A stretch of 64,000 nt of DNA from Verrucomicrobiota bacterium (GTDB taxonomy: Bacteria; Verrucomicrobiota; Verrucomicrobiia; Limisphaerales; JAFGQR01): contig JAFGQR010000019.1 of the NCBI GenBank assembly GCA_016935555.1, forward strand, positions 1 through 64,000, read 5' to 3'. Of the stretch, positions 17,852-24,235 are shown in pieces. Position 1 is the first letter of the stretch. Every line of letters begins with the position of its first letter. The position numbers and the translations under genes are program-made. The notes beneath the pieces were generated by a model. The model saw only the letters and a program-made list of their open reading frames with translations. It searched no databases and was not told the origin of the DNA.

Positions 17852-18766
17852 ATGAATCCATTCATCGTGCATGTGCGCAACCTCCGTCGCGGCGCAGCCC
17901 TATCCCGGCCAATGCCGCAAGCGCGCGCGGTGTTGTGGGCGGGCCTGTTCATCCTGCTGCGGTCGGCGCTTTGTGTTTCTGGCGCCGAACCGGTCGCCGA
18001 CCCTGCCGCCGAATGGCGCGCTGGAAAAAGTTTCATCCCCACCCCGGTCTACGCCGCGGAAGACGACCAGCGCGTGCTGGCCGGGTTCGCCGGCCTGCGC
18101 GTCGCCGACGTCTGCGACGGGATGGATGCGGTGGGGCTGCAGGACATCTGCCTGATGAACGCCGAGATCCGTCCGTTGTGGCGCGACACCGCGCATTTTG
18201 CGCATCGGTTCGTCGGCATCGCCGTCACGGCCCGCTATGTGCCCACCCAGCACCCGCCGGCTGGCAAGCTGGGCACGGACGATTACGACCGTTGGGTTGG
18301 CCGCTGGTATCGGGAGAAATCCAGCGAGCCGTTCGCGGCGCTGCTCCGACCGGGCAGCGCCTTGGTCATCGAAGAGGCGCCCGAGACGGACGTCGGTTCC
18401 ATCGGCTCGAACAACATCCTGAGCTGGAAACTCAAGGGCTGTGTCGGCGTGGTCACCAGCGGCACCGCCCGCGACACCGATGAAATCATCGCCCAGAAAA
18501 TCCCGCTCTACTTCCGCAAGCCGGGACGCGGCATTCGGCCGGGGCGCAACGAAATCGAGTCCGTCAACCGGCCGGTCGTCTGCGGCGGGGTCACGGTCGT
18601 TCCCGGGGACGTGATCGTTGCCGACGGCGACGGGGTGATTGTCGTGCCGCGTGCGCAGGCCGAGGCCGTGGCGCGCTATGCGCGGCGCATTCTGGATGGC
18701 GACAAGGCCGGCCGCCGCAATCTTTACGAGAAACTGGGGCTGCCTGTGGACGACTCGGTTCGGTGA
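17852..18766 (+). CDS. RraA-family protein with N-terminal hydrophobic leader
   Basis: A 304-residue protein whose residues from about 75 onward match the RraA / HMG-aldolase fold (RVADVCDGMDAVGLQ, GSNNILSWKLKGCVGVVTSG, TARDTDEI with the Arg-Asp of the family, VVPGDVIVADGDGVIVVPRAQAE). RraA homologues either inhibit RNase E or are aldolases for 4-hydroxy-4-methyl-2-oxoglutarate. Unlike those cytosolic proteins this one has a hydrophobic leader (VLWAGLFILLRSALCVSGA) that looks like a signal peptide, plus an insertion (PTQHPPAGKLGTDDYDRW). An enzyme role outside the cytoplasm is therefore more likely than RNase E control. The start is uncertain: 17819, 17852 and 17912 are all possible and none has a strong ribosome-binding site; 17912 gives the neatest signal peptide. 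Confidence 0.75.
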   Translation: MNPFIVHVRNLRRGAALSRPMPQARAVLWAGLFILLRSALCVSGAEPVADPAAEWRAGKSFIPTPVYAAEDDQRVLAGFAGLRVADVCDGMDAVGLQDICLMNAEIRPLWRDTAHFAHRFVGIAVTARYVPTQHPPAGKLGTDDYDRWVGRWYREKSSEPFAALLRPGSALVIEEAPETDVGSIGSNNILSWKLKGCVGVVTSGTARDTDEIIAQKIPLYFRKPGRGIRPGRNEIESVNRPVVCGGVTVVPGDVIVADGDGVIVVPRAQAEAVARYARRILDGDKAGRRNLYEKLGLPVDDSVR

Positions 18767-19013
18767 CGCGCAGGGCGGCGGTGAGGGGAATCGCCAGGAT
18801 GCCGGCGAGGATGCCGCCCAGGAGGGTGGTGCCGACCATGACGGCGATGATGATCGTCACAGGGTGGAGACCGACTTTGTCGCCCATGATTTTCGGGGAG
18901 ATGACGACGCTTTCGAGGGATTGGACGACGGCGAACACGGCGCAGACCATGAGGGGGTGTTGCCAATCGCCGTATTGGACGTGGGCGGCGGGAAGTTCAT
19001 GGGCGGGGGGCAT
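18762..19013 (-). pseudogene. Remnant of an AI-2E/PerM-family transporter (C-terminal part only)
   Basis: About 80 codons match the last part of AI-2E-family (PerM/YhhQ-like) membrane proteins: YGDWQHPLMVCAVF, SLESVVISPKIMGDKVGLHP and a final helix ending GILAIPLTAALRV. Full members have about 340-400 residues and eight or so helices; everything before the last two is missing. The fragment lies 18 bases after the proC stop on the same strand, and its far end meets the stop codon of the RraA-like gene. It probably arose when a proC-side recombination cut the gene. There is no in-frame natural stop after the homologous part, so it is not a real short protein. Confidence 0.65.
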
Positions 19014-19031
19014 GGCGGCGGCGGGGCCGGC

Positions 19032-19847
19032 TCAGTGCCGTCGCATCGCCGCGGCTTTTGCGGTGGCGGCGCGGACGGCATTCATGAGGGCGCCGCGCAC
19101 GCCGGCGCGTTCGAGTTCGTGGAGGCCGTCGATGGTGGTGCCGCCCGGGCTGGCGACCATGTCCTTGAGCGCGCCGGGGTGTGCGCCGGTTTCGAGCACC
19201 ATGCGGGCGCTTCCGAGCAGCGTTTGGGCCGCCAGCCGCGTCGCCATGTCCCGCGGCAATCCTGCGGCGACGCCGCCATCGCTGAGCGCCTCGATGATCA
19301 GGAATGCATAAGCGGGGCCGCTGCCGCTGAGGCCCGTGACGGCGTCCAGCAGCGTCTCCTGGACCTTCCAGGCGAGGCCCACTCCGGAGAGAAGCGCCTG
19401 CACCCGCTGCGCGTCCTCGGGCGTTGCCGCCGTCCCCAGCGCGTAGGCGCAGGCGGCGGCGCCCACAAGAGCCGGCGTGTTGGGCATGACGCGCACGACG
19501 CGGGCGGCGCCGCCCGCCGCCTCCTCCAAGGCGGCAATCGGCACGCCTGCGACAATGGAGATCAGCAAGTGGTCCGGGGTCAGCCGGGGCCGGATTTCGG
19601 CCAGCACCTCGGACGCCTGGGCGGGTTTGACGGCCAGGAGCAGCACCCTGGCAAACGCCGCCACCTCCGCGTTGTGTTCCGTGACGGCGGCTCCCAGTTC
19701 CCGGCGAAACGCCTCGCGCGCCGACGCTGCGCAGTCGCTGGCGATCAATCCTGCGGCCTGGACGAGGCCCCCTTTGACAAACCCCTTCGCCAACGCCGTC
19801 GCCATCCTGCCCGCCCCCAGAAATCCGATCGTTGTGCCGGCACTCAT
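19032..19847 (-). CDS. proC: Pyrroline-5-carboxylate reductase
   Basis: A 271-residue NAD(P)H-dependent enzyme making L-proline from pyrroline-5-carboxylate. The Rossmann nucleotide-binding loop is TIGFLGAGRMATALAKGF at the N-terminus. Other family signatures are VLLLAVKPAQASEVL, SIVAGVPIAALE, RVVRVMPNTPALVG, DAVTGLSGSGPAYAFLIIEAL and the C-terminal VASPGGTTIDGLHELE. The start MSAGTTIGF is chosen next to the Rossmann fold; the frame is open 24 codons further upstream but with no homology. The remnant of a membrane transporter follows directly. No ylmE-type neighbour is present. Confidence 0.96.
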   Translation of the reverse strand: MSAGTTIGFLGAGRMATALAKGFVKGGLVQAAGLIASDCAASAREAFRRELGAAVTEHNAEVAAFARVLLLAVKPAQASEVLAEIRPRLTPDHLLISIVAGVPIAALEEAAGGAARVVRVMPNTPALVGAAACAYALGTAATPEDAQRVQALLSGVGLAWKVQETLLDAVTGLSGSGPAYAFLIIEALSDGGVAAGLPRDMATRLAAQTLLGSARMVLETGAHPGALKDMVASPGGTTIDGLHELERAGVRGALMNAVRAATAKAAAMRRH

Positions 19848-20286
19848 GCGCGGCGTTGTAGCAGGTTGCGCCGCCCGGCAAAAGGGAAAACGCAGCGGCA
19901 ACGGCTCAGCCGATGGCACTCCGCATCACCCGTTTGGCACCTCCTGTTACGCCTGGGTGCATCCGCCACACGAGCTTCAGGAACAGACGCTCAAGACACT
20001 CGCCGCCCCGCCTTTCAACAAGAGCCGCCGGCTCCGGTTCGCTGCGCCGTCTGATCAGCCGATTCTTGTGAATTCATTTCTCATAGACGTCAAACGTGTC
20101 GTGTGATTCGAAAGAAGGACCCGGAGCCGGAGTCCGGCCCCATGTGAACGTGTGGTGCACGCGGCCGTTCGCGCCCGACCGCGAGACCGTATTGGCCGAC
20201 AGGAAAGCACGCCACACTTGATTCCCTGGCTTGTGCAACAAGGCGCGGGACCGCCGGCCCCGCGCCTGTTCGGTAAAACCCCGACT
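19848..20286. other. Intergenic region between proC and the RRM gene
   Basis: No coding region is supported here. It contains the terminator of the RRM gene (20237-20270) and a GC-rich hairpin-forming stretch near 20113-20140. The proC promoter should lie at its left side, but no clear -35/-10 pair was seen. Confidence 0.5.
20237..20270 (-). terminator. Terminator hairpin downstream of the RRM gene
   Basis: On the minus strand AACAGGCGCGGG pairs with CCCGCGCCTTGTT (one bulged T), a 12-bp stem ending in a short T/G-rich tail, about 16 bases after the gene's stop codon. Confidence 0.6.
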
Positions 20287-20607
20287 CTAATAACGCCGGC
20301 CATAGCTGCCCGTCGATCGACGGTCGCGTCCGCCGCGGAAGCCGCCCCCGCTGCGCTCTTCTTTCGGACGCGCCTCGTTCACCGTGATGGTGCGGTCCCC
20401 GAGCGTCGTGCCGTTCAGCGCCTCAACGGCTTTCTGCGCTTCTTCGGACGAACCCATGGTGACGAATCCGAAGCCGCGCGGTCGTCCGGTGTTGCGGTCC
20501 ACCATCAGGTTGGCCTCGGTCACCGTGCCGTGGGCCGCGAAGGCGTCTTGCAGATCGTTTTCGGTGGTGTTGAACGAAAGGTTCCCAACGAATAATTTTG
20601 TGTTCAT
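20287..20607 (-). CDS. RRM-domain RNA-binding protein
   Basis: A 106-residue protein with one RNA-recognition motif (about 3-78). RNP2 is KLFVGNLSF and RNP1 is RGFGFVTM; the aromatic residues that stack on RNA are present. The C-terminal tail (about 85-106) is Gly/Arg-rich and ends in YGRRY, resembling the glycine-rich RNA-binding proteins of cyanobacteria and plants, which are often cold-induced RNA chaperones. The start MNTKLFVGN is at the beginning of the domain; the open frame continues upstream through the leader. It has its own promoter-like sequence and terminator, so it appears monocistronic. Confidence 0.93.
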   Translation of the reverse strand: MNTKLFVGNLSFNTTENDLQDAFAAHGTVTEANLMVDRNTGRPRGFGFVTMGSSEEAQKAVEALNGTTLGDRTITVNEARPKEERSGGGFRGGRDRRSTGSYGRRY

Positions 20608-20643
20608 GTGATGTGTCAGTGTCTTTAGTTCTACCCTGTTCTC

Positions 20644-20673
20644 TCCATACTGTTCCCGGCTTTCGGGTTTCAA
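20644..20673 (-). promoter_or_regulatory. Probable promoter of the RRM gene
   Basis: On the minus strand TTGAAA (20673-20668) and TATGGA (20649-20644) are 18 bases apart, leaving a leader of about 30 bases before the ATG at 20607. The spacer contains the small hairpin-forming CCCGAAAGCCGGG. Confidence 0.5.
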
Positions 20674-20689
20674 ATCATCACTGAACAAA

Positions 20690-21095
20690 GTTCACTTGAA
20701 GATTTACCATGTGCTGGAAGGCGACAAGCTATATCTCAGACCCCTCGATCATCGACCATCGCCGCCCAATAGCAAGCCCTATTCGCAAAAAGCTGCTTGG
20801 GCCTGCATGGCCTGCGAAGAATGGTTGGGGATCTCCACGGATCCAAGGGGAACCACGGCTCAAGCTTGGCGGTCTGATCGATGGGCGCACCGTGCCTCGT
20901 TACCTGGACAGCTTCAGCGATCCCCGTCTGGATTCAGGGCGCCGTTTACTCCACAGCCCCTCGGTCACCGTCTTCATCGTGATCATCCTGGTTCTCCATT
21001 CTGGGCGAATCGATACACGAGGGAACCCTACCCGTGCCAATCCCAGGCGCGCCATGGGGTGTTTCCCCCATCCCTGCGGCCCCGTCCGGCCGCCT
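20690..21095. other. Intergenic region without a supported gene
   Basis: About 400 bases between the RRM promoter and the end of the NarX-type kinase gene. Open frames exist on the plus strand, but their products have no recognisable family and overlap antisense to the kinase gene. No terminator or promoter stood out. Confidence 0.5.
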
Positions 21096-22490
21096 TTAAT
21101 CCCTGCCGCCGTTGCCGGAAGGAATGTGCGCGCGGATGATGGTGCCTTGGTCTGGCGTGGACTCGACGACGAAGCTGCCTCCCACCATCTCCACCCGCTC
21201 CCGCATGCCGAGCAAGCCCAGGTGTTTGTTGTGTGTGGCGTGCAACACCCGCTGCACTTCGAACGATTTGCCGTTGTCTTGAATCTCCAGGCGGACCGCC
21301 CTGGGGAGTTTCCGGAGACTCACGTCCACGCGACTGGCCCGGGCGTGGCGGGCGACATTGGCCAGGGCGGACTGGACAACGCGGTAGAGCACGGTGCGTT
21401 TGGCGCTGTTCAACTGCTCCACGCCGGCAAACGTCGTGAAGTGCACGCGGATGCCCGTCCGCTTGGTGAAGTCCTTCATGAAGGAATGCAGGCTGGCAAT
21501 CAGCCCCAGGTCGTCCAGCAGTGTCGGGCGCAGCTCGCGGGCAAACCGGTGCACGATGTCGACCGACTTTTCCACCAGCCGTTGCGTGCGGGCGATGCCG
21601 CGCTTGAGCCCCTGGCGATTGACCGTCGGTCTGCGGGCCAGGTTTTCCAAGTGGACATTGATGCCCACCAGGGTTTGGGCGATTTCATCGTGCAGCTCGC
21701 GGCTGATCCGCTTGCGCTCTTCCTCCTGCGCTTGCAACATTTGACGCGACAGTTGCCGCAACTGATCCTGCATGTGACGCGACTGCGCCAACAACTGGAT
21801 CTGGTGGCGCTCGCTTTTCTTGAGGGCCGCCTCGACGGCCTGGCGCCGCACGATCTCCTGCCGCAGCTCCCGGTTCTTCATGGCCAGAGCCTCCATGCGG
21901 CGCTGCGCCTCCTCCGCCTCCCGCAGAGTTGTGATGTCCGATACCGCCACCCGACACCAGTGGTGCGGGCCGCTGACGGCGAGGGCGGAGGTGCCGTGCA
22001 GGTTGGCCCAGAACGCCGCGCCGTCCCCTTTCAGCAGCCTCGCCTCGCAAACCTGGTGTCCGGACCCGGCGAAGACGTGCTCGAGGAAGGCCAGAAAGAT
22101 CGGCTGGCTGGCCGGACTCACAAAGCGCGGCAGGCGGCGGTGGATCAACTGGGACCGTTCCACGCCGAGCAAGGCGGCTGCCGTCAGGTTCACCTCCAGG
22201 ATCCGGCCCTGTTCATCCAGGGAGAAATAGCCGACCGGGGCGAAGTCGTAGAGGTCGGTGTATTTCTCCAGCAGCGTCTCCAGCCGGTTCCGGGCTTCCT
22301 GCAGTTCCGCGTTCTGCATTTCCAGCTCGACTTGGTGGACCTGCAACTCGTGGAGCAGCCGCTGGGGGTCGGCCTCTGCCCTCTGCCTTCTGCCCTCTGC
22401 CTTCTGGTTCCCCGGCCGCTGTCGCAGCCGGGCTTCGGCACGGCGGCGCAATTCGGCGGCAGTGACTGAAGTGTTTGGCGGTCGATTCAT
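21096..22490 (-). CDS. PAS-containing NarX-type (HisKA_3) sensor kinase
   Basis: A 464-residue cytoplasmic kinase. The N-terminal coiled part (LLHELQVHQVELEMQNAEL, about 45-75) leads into a PAS domain (about 80-195, DLYDFAPVGYFSLDEQGRIL). HisKA_3 is near residue 260, with the phospho-His in EERKRISRELHDEIAQTLVG. The HATPase region ends with HLGLLGMRERVEMVGG. Such kinases normally phosphorylate NarL/LuxR-type regulators, and none is encoded nearby. The first ~175 residues are clearly paralogous to those of the next kinase upstream. Codons about 28-40 consist of a heptanucleotide tandem repeat (see the repeat entry), giving the odd QKAEGRRQRAEADP segment. It is the last gene of the three-gene signalling operon. 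Confidence 0.9.
   Translation of the reverse strand: MNRPPNTSVTAAELRRRAEARLRQRPGNQKAEGRRQRAEADPQRLLHELQVHQVELEMQNAELQEARNRLETLLEKYTDLYDFAPVGYFSLDEQGRILEVNLTAAALLGVERSQLIHRRLPRFVSPASQPIFLAFLEHVFAGSGHQVCEARLLKGDGAAFWANLHGTSALAVSGPHHWCRVAVSDITTLREAEEAQRRMEALAMKNRELRQEIVRRQAVEAALKKSERHQIQLLAQSRHMQDQLRQLSRQMLQAQEEERKRISRELHDEIAQTLVGINVHLENLARRPTVNRQGLKRGIARTQRLVEKSVDIVHRFARELRPTLLDDLGLIASLHSFMKDFTKRTGIRVHFTTFAGVEQLNSAKRTVLYRVVQSALANVARHARASRVDVSLRKLPRAVRLEIQDNGKSFEVQRVLHATHNKHLGLLGMRERVEMVGGSFVVESTPDQGTIIRAHIPSGNGGRD
22374..22408. repeat. Heptanucleotide tandem repeat (five units) inside the NarX-type kinase gene
   Basis: Units CTCTGCC, CTCTGCC, TTCTGCC, CTCTGCC and TTCTGGT lie in perfect register. 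Seven is not a multiple of three, so gain or loss of one unit would frameshift the kinase near codon 30. Confidence 0.85.
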
Positions 22491-22510
22491 GGGAGGGCGC
22501 GGCGGCTGGG

Positions 22511-24214
22511 TTAGCATGCCATAACCCGGGAAACCATGTCCCGCAGTTTTCCGATGTCGAAGGGTTTCACCAAGGCGCCCTTGAACCCGCAGCGTTCGGG
22601 TTCCATGACCACGGGAGCGTTGGCGTAACCGCTCATGACGATGGCCTTCACGGCCGGATCAATCTTGAGCAGCGCCTGGATCGTCTCCTGACCGCCAATC
22701 CCGGCGCGAACCGTCAGATCCAGGATGACCGCGTCAAAGGGGCGCGCCTGGCCCTTCGCGCTTTGGTAAGCCTCGACGGCCCTCAGCCCATCCGCCACCA
22801 GTTCCACGTGATGGCCCAGCCGACGGAGCGTCGTCCCGACGACGTCTCTCACGCCTTCCTCGTCATCCATCACCAGGATTCTTCCGCGCCGCGGACAGCC
22901 CTCCGGCGCCGGTGTCTTCTCCTCGCCGGGCAATGTCTGAGCCGCGGGCAGGTAGAGGTGGAAGGTGGTCCCCGCGCCCACCGCGGACTCCACGACAATC
23001 GCGCCCCCGTGTTTCTGGATGACGGCATGGCAGATCGTCAGCCCCAGGCCCATGCCCTTTTGATCCCCCCGCTGCTTTGTCGAATAATAGGGATCGAAGA
23101 TTTTCGGCAGCAGCTCCTTCGAAATGCCGCCGCCCTGGTCCGCGATGCTCACCCGAACGTATTCCCCCGGCGGCAGCGAAGGACCCTCCTGTGAGCCCAG
23201 CACCACATTCTCCGCCCGGACGGACACCACTCCTCCTTCCGGCATCGATTCCCGCGCATTCATGACGACGTTCCGGAGGACCTGTCCGATCTGCCCGGCG
23301 TCCACCTCCGCTGGCCAGAGATCCTCAGCCAGGGAGAATTCGGCACGCACCCGGGAACCGCTCAAGGCCGGCCGGACGGATTCCTGGATCATTCCGGAAA
23401 GGGAGATCGCCTTTCGCACCGGCGCGCCTCCCTGGGCAAAGGTGATGAGCTGATGGGTGAGACCACGGGCCAACAAGGCGGCCTTCTTCGCCTCCTCCAA
23501 ACGGCGCGCCAACTCCTCGCCGGGAGGGGCGAGCGCCTGGGACAGCTCAAGGTCGAGCAGGATCACCGTGAGCAGGTTGTTGAAATCATGGGCGATGCCG
23601 CCCGCCAGAATCCCCGTCGACTCGAGCTTGCTCAGAATGAGACGATCCACCTCCGCCTGCTTGCGCTCGGTGATATCCGTCACCACCGCGCGGCACTCCC
23701 GCCCCGATGCCGCAACCGCCGCTTCGATCCGCACCTCGACCGGCGGCTTGCCTTCCTTGGGGAGCGTGACCTCGCAGAACTGCCTGACCTTGCTCTCAAA
23801 GACCTTCCTGAGGAAGGCGGCAAACACGGGCTGGTCGGCTGCGGCAACGGAAAGCCCCAGGCTCCGCTTGACCAAGCGCGATCGTTCGATCCCCAGCAGG
23901 CTGGCCGCGGTGAGGTTCGCCTCGTGGATCGCCCCCTCACGGTCGAGGCTCAAGTAGCCCACCGGCGCGAAATCGTAGAGGTCGCTGTATCTTTCCAAAG
24001 CCGCCTCCACGGTGTCCCTGGCGTGCTGGAGTTCCTCGTTCTGCATCTCCAACTCGATCTGGTGGACCTGCAGTTCGTGGACCAGGCGCTGCGTGTCGGC
24101 GCCGGTCTGGTTTGCGCCCGTTTCCGGGCGCTGCTCTCGCAGGCGTTCTTCGGCGCGCCGGCGCTGTTCGGCGGCATCGGGTGAGGGGTCCGGTTTCTTG
24201 AGCATGGGGCGCAC
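22511..24214 (-). CDS. PAS hybrid histidine kinase with C-terminal receiver
   Basis: A 567-residue cytoplasmic protein. N-terminal coiled region (LVHELQVHQIELEMQNEEL), PAS (about 75-190), HisKA with the His in LAGGIAHDFNNLLTV (about 215), HATPase with DQGGGI and KGMGLGLTICHAV, and a C-terminal receiver (about 445-565; RILVMDDEEGVRDV, DAVILDLTVRAGIGG with the phospho-Asp). The 'HDFNNLLT' box is typical of NtrB-like hybrid kinases. Starts at 24214 or at MLKKPDPS nine bases later are equally possible. It follows the CheB-CheR gene by 21 bases and precedes the NarX-type kinase by 20 bases, so it is the middle gene of a three-gene operon. Confidence 0.93.
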   Translation of the reverse strand: MRPMLKKPDPSPDAAEQRRRAEERLREQRPETGANQTGADTQRLVHELQVHQIELEMQNEELQHARDTVEAALERYSDLYDFAPVGYLSLDREGAIHEANLTAASLLGIERSRLVKRSLGLSVAAADQPVFAAFLRKVFESKVRQFCEVTLPKEGKPPVEVRIEAAVAASGRECRAVVTDITERKQAEVDRLILSKLESTGILAGGIAHDFNNLLTVILLDLELSQALAPPGEELARRLEEAKKAALLARGLTHQLITFAQGGAPVRKAISLSGMIQESVRPALSGSRVRAEFSLAEDLWPAEVDAGQIGQVLRNVVMNARESMPEGGVVSVRAENVVLGSQEGPSLPPGEYVRVSIADQGGGISKELLPKIFDPYYSTKQRGDQKGMGLGLTICHAVIQKHGGAIVVESAVGAGTTFHLYLPAAQTLPGEEKTPAPEGCPRRGRILVMDDEEGVRDVVGTTLRRLGHHVELVADGLRAVEAYQSAKGQARPFDAVILDLTVRAGIGGQETIQALLKIDPAVKAIVMSGYANAPVVMEPERCGFKGALVKPFDIGKLRDMVSRVMAC

Positions 24215-24235
24215 CTTTCCGTGGGTTCCGTGTGA

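Noticed and set aside
17419-18042. A 207-codon minus-strand open frame over the dispersed repeats
   Set aside because: The product is low-complexity and is produced by the repeats; no family is recognisable.
22374-22408. CRISPR array
   Set aside because: The repeat units are seven bases in direct contact and inside a gene; there are no spacers. No CRISPR array was found anywhere in the window.
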